Shown here: one piece after another, positions 44,882 through 56,393 of the stretch | Layout: every line of letters starts with the position of its first letter | Numbering within the stretch: the first letter of the stretch is position 1 | Assembly (NCBI RefSeq): GCF_016920785.2 | Contig: NW_024609880.1 | Coordinates: forward strand, 58,727,292 to 58,791,291 | Direction: 5' to 3' | From: Ixodes scapularis | Lineage: Eukaryota; Arthropoda; Arachnida; Ixodida; Ixodidae | Length of the DNA stretch: 64,000 nt | The notes under the pieces: model-generated | Databases searched by the model: none | Told to the model about the DNA's origin: nothing | What the model saw: only the letters and a program-made list of their open reading frames with translations | Position numbers and translations under genes: made by a program

Positions 44882-45524
44882 GTAAGTGCTTTTTCCTTAA
44901 TAGCGAGTTTTAGTAGGTCATTTTCAGAGGCCCGCTAGCGCTCCGGGCGCGCGATGCTTCAAAGCGAAGTGGCTGCGCGAGTTCCCGCCACGCAGCGTGG
45001 CCGGAAAACACGATTTACTAACATTCTAAAAGCTTGGTGGCGATGTCATGGTCATAGATGGGCGCACTGACGCGATTGTCAGCTAAGCCGGTGGCATACC
45101 AGCCGCCAGCGCAGCTTTACTGTGGTAATTTAACATAATCGAACTTCTATCTGAAAGCTGACAGTAGGCAGGGGTAACCGCAGCCACTGCAGAATGACAT
45201 CCTTTGCAATGCATGGTCGGAGTAGATCGTTTTCAGAGCCCTTTACCGCTCGGGTCGCGCGATAATTGTTATCCTTTTGCGCACGCTTGGCGCCGGTTGA
45301 CTATATGATGGTGTGGTCATCGCGTCTCGCAATACTGAGGCACGGGCGCTTGGTTAGGACTCCCCTTGGGAGCGGCCTGCCGTATGCCTCACTACTTTAC
45401 ACCGCAGCGCCAGCCGTGGAGCTGCGGGGTAGATTAGAGCACACTCCCAGAAAATGTGTAGACATCCTCAGACATTGAGAAGCCTGGATGAGCTCCTGAC
45501 ATGTTATCTCTGCGTTGGTTAGGC

Positions 45525-45760
45525 AGGATCGGTGGTCGAGTATGTTGGGATATCGCTGCTTGCACGTGGTGCAAAATCTCGTGCTGCAGAACCCAGGGAT
45601 CTTGGGTTCAATCCCCACCCCTGCCATTTTGTTATGGATGATCATCATACCAGCATGCATTCGTGTAATCACTGCTGCTTAATGCACGTTAAAGCCCCAG
45701 GCAGTCATACTGCACTGGCTAAATTGCTCATCTTCGGCGGAGACTCGTCACCTTGTTTCA
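45525..45760 (+). repeat. tRNA-derived SINE-like insertion in intron 1
   Basis: The A box (TGGTCGAGTATGTTGG, 45533-45548) and B box (GGTTCAATCC, 45605-45614) are spaced about 72 bp apart. They are followed by TGCACGTTAAAGCCCCAGG, which resembles the tail (GCACGTTAAAGAACCCCAGG) that I remember from tick SINEs. The sequence is diverged. It lies within the 44882-46018 intron. Confidence 0.6.
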
Positions 45761-46050
45761 ATAACCGAACAACGTCAGATGGTCTGAATATCCACAGACA
45801 CAAATTTTTTTAGGGCTTTGCAATCGTTTATGCACAGACAGGAAGGAGGTGGTACCTTGAACATGGAGCTCGCATATGTAGCTTTTGTGCTGCACTGGCT
45901 AAGTTTATCATCAGCAGCATGAACTAGTGCGGCATCCCATGTCAGACAGACTTTGTGCTGTTTAAACAAAACATGTAATGTCCACTCTGCTTTGTTCTGC
46001 TTTTTGCTTTGGGTCTAGGCTCACCAGTGAAGATTCATAGGGACAAAGAA

Positions 46051-48171
46051 ATGTGTTCAGCCAGCATGGATCCTGAACGAAGACGTCTGGGTATTCTGGA
46101 GAAAGCATCCCGACAAACAAAAGAGGTTATGTGTTTAAGTGGGCATGGTCATGAAGCCATCGCTCCTGACGTTGAAAGCGTGGCGCTATCCTCACAAGGC
46201 TGTGCCAAGGACGCTTGTTTGGAACTTGGTGGTGCAAGCATGTGCATGGATTCAGCACACTTGTGCAGCCTACCCGAAGGAGACGCTTGTTCCAGCGACT
46301 TGCCTCAGCGTTATTCTTTGACCGACGGACCCCAAACAACGTTAAGTGCTGCGGCCGAGGTTCACGACAATTCCCAACAAACACGAGGATTTGTGGCTTT
46401 CTCTCACACTAGCAGTGCCAACGAGCCATGTTCTAGTGAACAGGACCTTGGTAGAGAGCTGCAAAGCTGGGCAATTCTCAATGGGATAAAGAGGAACGCA
46501 TTGAGTGATCTCCTAAAGCTTTTGAGGCGACATCCCTGTCATTCCTTTCTTCCTAGTGATGCGCGCACACTGTTGAACACGCCCCGGGGCCCATGTCTGG
46601 AATGTCCAATTACGCCCCTTTCTCCTGGACACTACTGCCACTTCGGTCTTAAAGCAGGACTGCTGTATGCAATCAGTGCCCTCCATGAGCTGCCAAGAGA
46701 TTTGGTGCTCTCATTCAACATTGACGGCTTGCCGTTATCAAAAAGCTCCAACCTCCAACTCTGGCCAGTGCAGTGCCTAATCGTGAATTTTGGTGACCAA
46801 GTACCGTTTCTCGTCGGTGCCTTTGCTGAACCAAGCAAGCCGGCATCTGCAAATGACTTTCTCTTGCCATTTGTAATGGAGCTTAAGAACCTGCCGGAAA
46901 ACGGTCTCATCGTTAACGGCTGTAGTGTTTGTGTTTCTCTGAAGGCAATCATATGTGATGCGCCAGCACGTTCATTTATTTTGTGTACCAAGGGGCACTC
47001 TGGCTACAGTGGTTGTCCAAAGTGCACATGTGAAGGTTCATATAAAGATGGGAAGATAGGTTTTCTGGACACAAGCTGTGAAATGCGTACTGATGCCAGC
47101 TTTCGACAACAAGACCCTGACCACCACAAGGGTACTTCTGTTCTTGTTCAGCTCCCAATCAACACGGTGAAGGACATTCCATTAGACTATATGCATCTGG
47201 TGCTCCTTGGTGTTGTCAGGAAACTAGTGCTGCTTTGGATGTCTGGGCCGCTGACTGCTCGTGTTGGCCCTCTTGAACGCAGGCTGATGAATGATGCCAG
47301 TGCAAGTTTAAAAGAGCACATTCCCCGAGAGTTTTCTTGACCACCGCGGCTTCTGACCGAAGTTGAACGCTGGAAGGCGGTTGAGTTGCGGCTCTTTTTG
47401 TCTTACACAGGCCCATTGATATTACAGCCAGTGTTGAAGCCCGAACTCTATGAAAACTTTTTAACTTTGCATGCTGGGCTCTTCATTTTGGCAAACAGCG
47501 AGTTGTGCTGTCTGCATGCTGAATATGCTGGAGCATTGCTTAAACACTTTGTGGCTACTTTTACGAGGATCTATGGGGAACATCAAGTGTCATACAATGT
47601 CCATTGTCTAATTCATCTGGCCGAAGATGTCAAGGTTCATGGAGCCATTGACAGATTCAGCGCATTCCCATTTGAAAACAACATGCGACATGTGAAGAAA
47701 GAGCTCCGAAAGCATGAGAGGCCACTCCAACAACTTCGAAACCGAATACTGGAACGACAGCAGCTGCCATCTGTCATTAAGGAAAAGTCGCCAACTATTG
47801 TGCTGAGTAACCCCCAGAACTTCTGGCCCTTGCCGTCTCTTTGCACAGGACCTGAATTCAGTGTGGCCAAATGCAAAGACTTCATTGTTAGTGCAAAAAC
47901 TGGTGATAACTGCATTATGGTTGATGGACACATCATTGTTGTTCAGGCCTTTGCCTATATGAAAGACTCAAATGAAGCATGTGTTGTTGGACAGGAATTT
48001 CTTTGCAAAGAAGACTTCTATGTTATTCCATTTGAATCCTCACGCATTGGAATATTTGTTGTCTCCGGGCTGTCTCGAACAAAAGCATGGCCTTTGAAGA
48101 GCCCCAAGAAGATGCTCATGCTGCCCTATTCCAGCAAGTTTGTGGTAATTCCAGAAATTCATACTAACTGA
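46051..48171 (+). pseudogene. CACTA/EnSpm-like transposase with one in-frame stop
   Basis: A continuous frame of 706 codons plus stop is broken only by TGA at 47338-47340 (codon 430). The ATG at 46051 is the first after the splice acceptor at 46018. Residues 1-125 are variable. About 130-180 is a helical block (LQSWAILNGIKRNALSDLLKLLRR, then SFLPSDARTLLNTPR). The catalytic-type region follows: LSFNIDGLPLSKSS with Asp225, NGCSVCVSLKAIICDAPARS, CTKGHSGYSGCPKCTC with a CxxC pair, IPLDYMHLVLLGVVRKL with a second Asp, and after the stop SYNVHCLIHLAEDV and FSAFPFENNMRHVKKELRK with the likely acidic Glu. This order is that of Transposase_21-like CMC DDE enzymes, which cut element ends. Homology resumes right after the TGA in the same frame, so it is a point mutation (CGA to TGA would fit) and not the true end. 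Readthrough or a polymorphic allele is possible. Confidence 0.75.
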
Positions 48172-48217
48172 ATTCTTGGTGCTTTCAATTTTCATCGTAC
48201 TACTGAAGTGCCAGTGA

Positions 48218-48223
48218 AATAAA
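48218..48223 (+). terminator. Polyadenylation signal of the transposase gene
   Basis: AATAAA lies 47 bp after the stop codon and about 115 bp before the first coding exon of the next gene. Confidence 0.65.
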
Positions 48224-48337
48224 TTACTTCCTGTGGTTGATAACTCAAGGTTGTTTTTTTCTGTTATTTACACATAATTTAATCTGTTTTTTGTGAAAAG
48301 ACTGATAAAGAGCTTTCACATATATTTTTTTTTTCAG

Positions 48338-51300
48338 ATGGCATATGCTATTGTAGATTTTGTTGGTCGGAAAGAAATAGTAGTTGTGCCATGCTCTTGG
48401 ATTAGTGGAAGCACTTGCATGTGGCCAAAAGTTCCGCTTGATAAACTAAAGACAATGGTGAAGAAAAACAGCCCCTGTTCATCCTCATTGCCCTGGCAGA
48501 GGTATGAGGTTCAGGTCAAAGGACTTTTTAGTAAGTGGATTCATGCTTTAGCAGTAAAGACATAACTTTTTTAGACGAGCGCGCTGCTTACGAATGCTGG
48601 GTGTGGGCACGCACATATGCAGTAGCTTTTTGGGAGTTAAGAAGTGTGTGCACAGTACCTGGGGAAGCACCACTTCAGAGGAGTGACGTTGGAGGCAGGT
48701 ATTGGTGTGTAAGGGGGCAACTCTATGATATATATATATATATCTGATAATACTACACTAGAAAACGTTTTAATCACTCCCCAAGGCGAGCACATAAAAG
48801 TTGGAATTGATAACCCTCTTTCTCAGAATCATTGGTGGTCAACCATGAAGAAGACATGTCACTGTATTGACACACAGCAGTCCATAAATGTATTATGACA
48901 TCTATAATTTGTTTAACACTGCTGAAACTATTTTGTATGGTGGTAAAGTGAGAAATGCTCATCGTTGTGTTGCTGCAACTTCATTCTACATTTGATGAGT
49001 CACTTTAGGCATGGAATAGCATGTTTTGCCAATGTTTCTAGCAGTCGTTTGAAGTACAGACACTGTTTGATTTCTTTTTTTGCGTGTGCAGCTTTGTACG
49101 ATGAAGCTAGAAGGAAGCTGGACAAGAGTCAATACACGTCCGACTTGGCAAGCGAAGATGAGCCACCTCAGAAACGGAGGAGGACACCAGCTACAAGGTG
49201 TGACCCTACTGATGATACATGCAGCAGCTTGTGGTCAGAAGACAGTGCGGGCACTTTGCCTCCTGAAGTTCCAACGGACCTTCCTCAGGGTAAGACTGCA
49301 TAATAACAGTGTCGATTTTTCCAATTTGAAGCCATGCTGTCTAGAAAACGGTAGTTATATCTATGCTGTTGTAGTGCTATAGACCTTAGAACTTCACTTC
49401 AGGAGACACTTGATGGAAACAACCTCACTTCAGGAGACAAGTGAGAGTAACAACATTCTTTTGTGCTACGTATCTTCAGGTTTCATGGTGTTTTGTTGGT
49501 ATGTACAGTGTTTTCAATGTGGCTCAACAGGAAAAGGATAAACGATTGTGTATTTCCAGTAGTGCAAGCGCATCAACATGCGCTCACTTCCAAGTTTGTT
49601 CTTAATACCCCTTGTCCAGTGAAAAACCTTGACAGCCTGGGGTGTATTGCCACAGCTCTATCACAGTTCAATTCTAATTCCAGGGCACCTGCCTGAAGCT
49701 ATGTCATGGCACTCAAAGCTTCCCACATTGGTTTTGATTATGTAATGTATCAGAGTGTCTAGCACCCGGAATTCCCAGGGAAATTTTAATTATCAACATA
49801 CCTAAGAATGAAAATCAGGGAATAGTCAGGAATATTATCAAAAAGCAAGCCCAGTCAAGGAAAATGAGCCGCAAACGCCATCAAGTGCCCTGAGCAAAGA
49901 CTTAAACTCGGGGGCAGAAAAATAGGCAATAAATTCTTAGAGCGGAGCGCTGGCTCTGCTAACTCGATGTAGGGTGTGCTACCCGATCCAAAGGAAAAAG
50001 TCGACAAATCTAGTCCAGGCCTTGAATTGGATTGGATTTAGGGCGCGAAAGTAGGCTAGATCCAGTTAGAACTACTAGATATAGTAACGAATGGAAAAGC
50101 CGCAGAGCCTAATCCAAGCATTAAGCCGAAAGTGTACACCTAGCGGCCAAGCTGACATTTGGTTATTGACGTGTGATTGAGCGCACTGTTCCCGGTAGTG
50201 GCCTCTTCACTGACGATGTCGGCAGCAAGAAAGTGGTCGTTTATTCCGAACTGGACGAACCCGAATGTTTCGGAATATGCAAGTTGGATTAAGCCCGTGC
50301 AAAATGATACTCAATGCTGAGTGCTCCATGCCTTGTGCTTTAATGATATATATTTAAGTGCTTCTACAGTGGTCAGAGAATTTCACCTAGCATTGACAGG
50401 GAAAACCTGGAACAGTCAGAATTTCAAAATAAAAATTTGCTATACCTGTTTTCACCTCAACAACCACAGGAAAAAAAGTCAGGCTTCTTGCGGAGCATTA
50501 CTGATTTCCCCCTTTATGTAGAGAATTAAGGGTAACTGCAAAGAAAAAAAAGTGTATTTTTAAACACCCTAAACAGGATAAACATGTCAGAACAAGTTTT
50601 CCGCCAAAAACAAAAACGTTTACAGCAATATTTATTGCGCCAGACTGATTCTAGTTTGCGGCTGTTTCGTCCGTTTTAAACTGCGTGCCACAAAGTTGGT
50701 ATTCTACGTCACGGAGTGACGTATAGCAGCCACTCTGCGCGCGTCAAAAGAACGGGAGTTTCAAATGTGGAGAAATTGTGTTGACTAAATTACGTCCTGT
50801 GGCGTAAATATTGATACAAAAAAATAGTTTTTTCGTGTAAGATTTGTTTTGTGACATGTTTGTCCCAATTAGGCTGCTTATAAAAATCTTTTTTTTTTCT
50901 TTGTAGTTACCCTTTAAGATATGAGTAGGTGATTTGTAGATTAGTTTTATGCTATCTTATCAAGACATACACATTCCAAACGCCCAACGCATCGCATTTT
51001 CCTCCGACAACCAAATCTAGTAAGAACTACTTCGTGCTGCGTATGAACAATGCGCAAAACTTGTTTCTTTCTTGAGATGAAAATGGGTATAGACACCCGG
51101 TGTTTAATAGGCATGGAGCCTTTTCAACAACAGGGCTTTTTCCTGACGGCATGCAGCTCTTTTCGGGAAGGTAACCGATGAAGATAGATATTTATATTTG
51201 TAATTATAATTTTCTGATAATTTGTAGCCATTTAACGTGTCAGCCTTTCATGTGTTTATATCAAACGGTTTGAACAAAATACAGATCGTGCAACACCAAA

Positions 51301-54300
51301 CTTTTTGGTTTTGATCACTGTTGTACTGATGTGCAGCCTGTGTTGCCTCTGATGGATGTCGTGTGGAGTCCCCAGTTTTGAGCCAGCATGGAAGAGGTGA
51401 GTAGAGAGTAGGTTATGCTATAAATTATTTATAGCATGTTATGCTATAAATTAAATAGCATACATTTTCTTGAGAATTTTTAAATGACAGTGCTTAATAC
51501 AGTAGAACCTCGTTGATATGTTTCTGGTTTTTAAATCTTCCCTGCTGCCATGCTCACAAATGCCGGTCCCATTGAACTTTCATAGCGAGATGTTTATTAA
51601 TTGCTTGTTTGAGTGTGAATAACTTGATATATAGATTAATAACGTCTAAAAAAACAAACAAAGAAATGAAATATTTTTTTTTTTTGCTGCGCAGCGTCAT
51701 AAAGACTAAGTAAGTTGCTCACAAGGTTCGAAGATAACTGTCAGAGTCGCGAGTGAGGCAACGAAACTTTTTGATGCATGCAAACCCTAATAACACAGGA
51801 CAAGCCTTGGCTAACCCGTCGCCACATGGAACACCTCAAGGCGGGGTGCAGGCATACTCTGGTAACACTGTTAGCCTTTTCTCGTCAGTCGGAATGCTTG
51901 CATATTTTAAGTGCTGTTTCTGATGTAAGCCGAAGCTTTGTCTTGATCACACCTGTTGTAATATTCCAGGACAGACTCCATGCCCTGGGCCCACTGCCTT
52001 GCCAGAGCGTGGTGAGTTATGATATTTCTTATTTTATCCAGCATTCTGTTTCCTGGCTCAAGTAGTAGGCTTGTCATGCTAAATGTGCAAGTTTGTCATG
52101 CTAAATATGCAAGTTTTTTTTTAATGTGTGCTGTCAACATGTCTTAACATCATGTTTAGAAATGAGGAAGTGGACCATAACATTTCTATGTGCTCTATAT
52201 GTCCCCTTTGTTTGTCTAATGTACATGGAGGTATGAATGCTGTACATGCAGGCATTTTGAGTGTTTATAACCTCTTTCAATGAGGTTATTGATAGAGGCT
52301 ATGGAGGACGCACGACATGTGCTATGGTGTGCACAGCTATATCGTCACTCTTTTTGCTCCGCCGGTAGTTTCAGGCAAAACCCACCTCAAACTCAAAGAG
52401 ATTAGCCGGCATAGTATTTAAAAAAAAAAACAAAAAAAACATGGTTGGGTTGCTGAGAAAGGGGAAGAGCGCATGTGGATTCCGCCATTTTTACCAATAA
52501 ACTTCTCCAACTTACTGTGACGTCCCCCAACATCCTCTATCGTCGCGGGAAGCAGCAGCCAAATGGGCGAATTAAGATCTTTTTTTTAATGAAGCTTGCG
52601 CGACCAGCATGACAGACCGCCCTCCTCATCCCATAACGCTTCATACAAGAACGCTTTACCCAGATGTTACACCAGCAACATTATGGTTGGCACTGTCCAC
52701 TTTGCTTGGGGTAAAATGCTCATGTTGGGAAATGCCTGTGCCTGTCTTCGTATGACTCCTCCACACTGACCTCTCGTTTGCAGGTTGGAACACTTTCTAA
52801 TTTTATTAGGAATTCCAGAAATGTACTTGCAAAAAAGTAGCATGCCATAGCTACAGGTTACTAGAAATTGTACCTATAATACAGTTAGTTACCAAGAAAT
52901 AAAAGTGTCTACATTTGTACTTCAGATAAACAAATACTACCTACCGTAAAATACCAAGCATCCGCCTATTCTGCACCAAGCGGCCATTCCTAAATGTTCT
53001 GGCACCTGAAAAAATATGCGAAGTACAAATATAGATCAAATTTGTGATCTAACAAGTGCCCATCCCCCACTTTCTTGCAGTTATCTCAGAATTTTGAATG
53101 AGGGCCGCTTGATCGTTACTTAATGGCAGTTACCAATGCACAGCTACTTGTACCTAGGTACTTCACAACCTTGCTAATAAGTAATTTTGATTTATTCTTC
53201 AGAATTTCGGGGCCAAGTGTTAAGGCTACTCAATGTTATAGGACTGAGCTTTCAGCAAGTTGCCAGCACGCTTGACGCTCTCACCGCCTCCAGCGAGCCT
53301 ACTGCTGCACCCAATCCGGTTGTACCGCAACCGTTCGACACAGCCGATGGTCTCTCCAACTTCGAGCCAGATCTCAGCGCATCTGACGAAGCTCTTCTGG
53401 TGCGTCCATGTTTACATAACATAGACTTGGGCTGATAGCTGTGGGACCTTAGGTGTTGTGCATGTCACCTGTGTGTGTAGAATACAAAACATAGCTAGCA
53501 GTTCTTCAGCATGTTCCTTCCCAAGTGTTGAGGTGCAACCAAATTATTTCAAGAAATATCAGTTTTGTGAAGACTCTGAGGTTTACTAAATTGGCAGGAA
53601 CTAACAAAAATAAAGAGTGTCTTAAAGTTCGCACACCAGACTCCAAAGCTTCTGGTTGCAGCTTGCTATGTGAAAAGGTTGAGGAGAAGGAATGGTAGAT
53701 GCAGCTTATTTCTGTCTTGTATTTTTAAAATAGACCCTTTAGAGAATCGCTCTCATAGGTTGTAAAGCAACTCACATAGGCTGTGCTCTGCTGAAATGCT
53801 ACACCCAATTTGTGTGGCATCTTTGAAATGTTCAGGTCAAGGAACTAATTCAACTTGGTGGACGAAACCCCAACACCGCAACCAAGCGGATGCTCGCCTA
53901 CCTGCTGACTGATAAACTAGCAGCCGAGTACTCTTGGGAGGGAAAGAAGGGAAAGAAGAAGTTCTGCAAGCTTCGTATTTGTCAACTCATGTGTGGTTAG
54001 TGTCACTTTTTTAATTCTTTGAAGTTCATTACTAAAATTTATGTCACAATTGTTTAAGGTTTCTGTTTGCAGGTGAAAAATTATCTTACTCTTACCCTGG
54101 GAGAGAGAAATATGATCAAAAGAAACATAATGAGTGCCAGAGTGGATAAGGTAACAATTTTGGGCAAACATTTTAATCCGCTAAATTTGAGAAAACAGAC
54201 CTAAAAATACACCCCTGAAAGAGAAATGTACATTATGTTTACTTCTGAACATGTTCATTTCATTACTGTACTATTATTTCCCAGCTTAAAGGGATGTTGA

Positions 54301-55549
54301 AACGGAAATTGAAATATCACTATCAAGTTCAAAAGTAGGATAAATGTGATCATTACTACCCGGATGTGACAATCACACATTTTTATTTTTAGTGGATGGC
54401 AATATTTTTCATTCTCAACGGCCCTCTCTAGCAAGCGCATGAAGAGCAGCCACGGAGAGCGCAATGCGTCTTGGGGGTCTTCGACACACCCGTGACATCA
54501 TCCCATACAGCATGAGCAAGGCTACAGAGGCTGGCGTAATTATCAGCTTTACCACTCGGTGGCGCCAGTGCATCACAACTAGTCCTTTTGAGACATCTGA
54601 GGGCGATACCAGCCGCATGCCACAGCACTGACTACAATGGTGGACTGCCCGCCCACACTGCCGCGGCTGCACAGTCGGACTGAAACACTTCATCGCCCTG
54701 GGGCTCTTTTCGTAATCCTCATCACGAAAGTGGTCAGAGCACAAACGATCATTTCTTGTCGGAATCCACATGAAAAACGACAGATGTGCCAGACACATCC
54801 GTTGCTCGGAAATTAATGCGTTTTCAGCTCGCGATGTAGCATGCAGTTATTATAGTCCTCTGCCACACAATCGCGCAGCATCTGGGCATTAAAACCCGCA
54901 GAAGTTCTTCACTTCTGAACCTTCCAACAAAGTAAATGCCACACCGAAGCGCACTACCGATAGGCCATTGGGTCAACCGGGGCGATCAACCAAACGGGGT
55001 CATCGTGGCCAGCTCTACATTGGCTTTCTCGACCAAAACTTCGCGTTCAGGCCTTGGCGACTTCCACGGGTATACCCATACCTCTACAGAGGGGCACTAC
55101 CCATATGTCATAAGCAATGCCCTAATACAGTGTTCATAGTCATGACATACAACACTGTTTTTGAAACATCAACCATGTGCCCTTCGATAATCGTTTAGTT
55201 CATTTCATCATTTGTTTTCTTGTCCTTTTCAACAGAACATTTGTCTTTGCGAGCAGATGTCATTGCCTATACGACATTAAACAATAAAATAGGTGCAAAA
55301 ATTTTGTTTCCATACACTTTTAAACACCAGATGAAGGAATATATTGTTCTCTTTCCTATCTCATACTGCCCTTGAAGGGTACAGTGGTTTCAGCGAGGCT
55401 GTACTTATATTTGCTTTTATACTGTTTTTCTTCCAGCTGCAGTAAACAAGAGGTTTACACAATCAACAAAGGATGATGTTGAAGTCACAACAAAGTCATG
55501 GCTCAGACATGCCCCAGAACGAGAATATGGAAAAGTCACCCAGCGTTGA
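48338..55549 (+). CDS. Seven-exon DUF4806-like second transposon protein, 320 aa
   Basis: The exons are 48338-48530, 49092-49289, 51337-51396, 51970-52011, 53203-53399, 53836-53995 and 55437-55549. All introns have GT..AG borders, and intron phases are 1,1,1,1,0,1. The exons sum to 963 nt (320 codons plus stop) with no internal stop. The ATG directly follows a strong acceptor (TTTTTTTTTTCAG), so a 5' untranslated exon must lie upstream. Residues 1-64 form a domain with MAYAIVDFVGRKEIVVVPCSWI and MWP. Residues 85-95 are acidic then basic (PPQKRRR, NLS-like). 165-191 is helical (FRGQVLRLLNV). 231-315 matches the DUF4806 core (LVKELIQLGGRN, KRMLAYLLTDKLAAEYSWEG) and ends in SWLRHAPERE. By position it is the accessory protein of the CMC-like element, perhaps binding the subterminal repeats; that role is inference. 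Exons 3 and 4 (60 and 42 nt) are symmetrical and could be skipped. The gene appears intact, unlike the transposase. Confidence 0.8.
50529..50913. mobile_element. MITE with TTA target duplication in intron 2 of the DUF4806-like gene
   Basis: The ends AGGGTAACTGCAAAGAAAAA and the complement of AGGGTAACTACAAAGAAAAA are inverted repeats with one mismatch. TTA flanks at 50526-50528 and 50914-50916. 385 bp, no coding capacity. The TTA duplication suggests a PIF/Harbinger-like family. Confidence 0.75.
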
Positions 55550-55692
55550 ACTTGTGCATTTTATAGGTATTGGTTCTACTTGTTTTAGCTAAGTCTTCTA
55601 GCTCTGCGAATGTTTATATTTATTTATCTTTTTATCTTTTATTTGTGCTGATGAAGGCCCATAGCAAAGACCAGGTACATTCATTGTGTATG

Positions 55693-55698
55693 CAATAA
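55693..55698 (+). terminator. Polyadenylation signal of the DUF4806-like gene
   Basis: AATAAA lies 144 bp after the stop codon at 55547-55549. It is the only strong signal I noted between the stop and the right end of the element. Confidence 0.6.
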
Positions 55699-55802
55699 AA
55701 GTTCAAGAGAAATTCCACTTGTCTTAGCTTACTTGCAGACATACTGTCACAATTTAGCTTACTAAAGCAAATACTGAACCTACTTTTGGTCTAGTTTTCT
55801 GA

Positions 55803-56092
55803 GCCCATGCTTGGTGTAGTATTATTGTCAGGTTATCTGTCTGCACTATTTATGCAAAACTCACATAAACATGCTCTGATGATATCATGGACTAGTTTGT
55901 TTCCACATTACGTTCACTCCGGTGCTACGCTTCACGGATAGGTGTGCATGCAAACCCAGCTGAAGCGAAGCAGTGGTGTGAATTTAATGCAGAAATAAAC
56001 TAGTGCATGATATGATCGAACCATGTTTATGTGAATTTCACATATATAGTACAGATAGATAACTCGACAATAGTACTACACCAAGCATGAGC
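55803..56092. mobile_element. Foldback MITE-like inverted repeat
   Basis: The arms of about 118 bp (55803-55920 and 55975-56092) share GCCCATGCTTGGTGTAGTA, TTATCTGTCTG, CACATAAACATG and ACTAGTTTGTTTC-type segments in inverted orientation. The 54-bp centre contains a smaller palindrome (GCTACGCTTC / GAAGCGAAGC). It lies between the DUF4806-like gene and the right subterminal repeats and has no coding capacity. Confidence 0.8.
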
Positions 56093-56189
56093 GCAAAAAG
56101 AGCAAACAATAATTATATTAATATTTGACATATGGCATGTAATAATACTATTCTAAAGAAAATGCAATATTATTGCACAGGAGGGTCAT

Positions 56190-56393
56190 TCGGTGGGTGT
56201 TCCGCCAAATGTCCGTACATCCGTCTTAGGAAGTCCCATGGATGAGCCGTGCCACGTTCAGAGTTCTTGCATCGGATGATCCGATGGACATCCGGTGAAT
56301 GTCATCCGGAGGTAAATGGACATCCGGTGGACTTCTAAATGTCCGAAGTTGAACGAACGTGGGATGTCCTAGGGACACAAATTGCCTTCTGGG
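56190..56393. repeat. Right subterminal and terminal repeats of the CMC-like element
   Basis: GGACATCC occurs at about 56287 and 56328, GGATGTCC at about 56372, plus variants such as GTCATCCGGA, CATCGGATGATCCGATG and ACATCCGTC. The stretch ends AATTGCCTTCTGGG at 56393, the inverted partner of the left CCCAGAGGGC. Confidence 0.7.

Larger units (their letters stand above)
39790..56393 (+). mobile_element. CACTA/EnSpm (CMC)-like two-gene DNA transposon, with nested insertions
   Basis: The left end is CCCAGAGGGCCACTAATATC at 39790. The right end is the complement of CCCAGAAGGCAATTTGTGTC, ending at 56393. The inverted match is short (about 13 positions with two mismatches), but both ends carry the same clustered GGATGTCC/GGACATCC repeats inside. 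This is the terminal-plus-subterminal architecture of CACTA elements. Between the ends are two plus-strand genes: a transposase-like gene (46051-48171) and a seven-exon DUF4806-like gene (48338-55549). The total is 16.6 kb; without the LTR retrotransposon at 40095-44262 it is about 12.4 kb. The possible target duplication is only AA on each side and could be chance. The element is nearly complete but probably inactive because of an in-frame stop in the transposase. Class assignment is from motif and architecture recall and has not been searched. Confidence 0.65.

Noticed and set aside
46127..47936. Minus-strand frames opposite the transposase
   Set aside because: They are shadows of the plus-strand frame, which has clear motif conservation.
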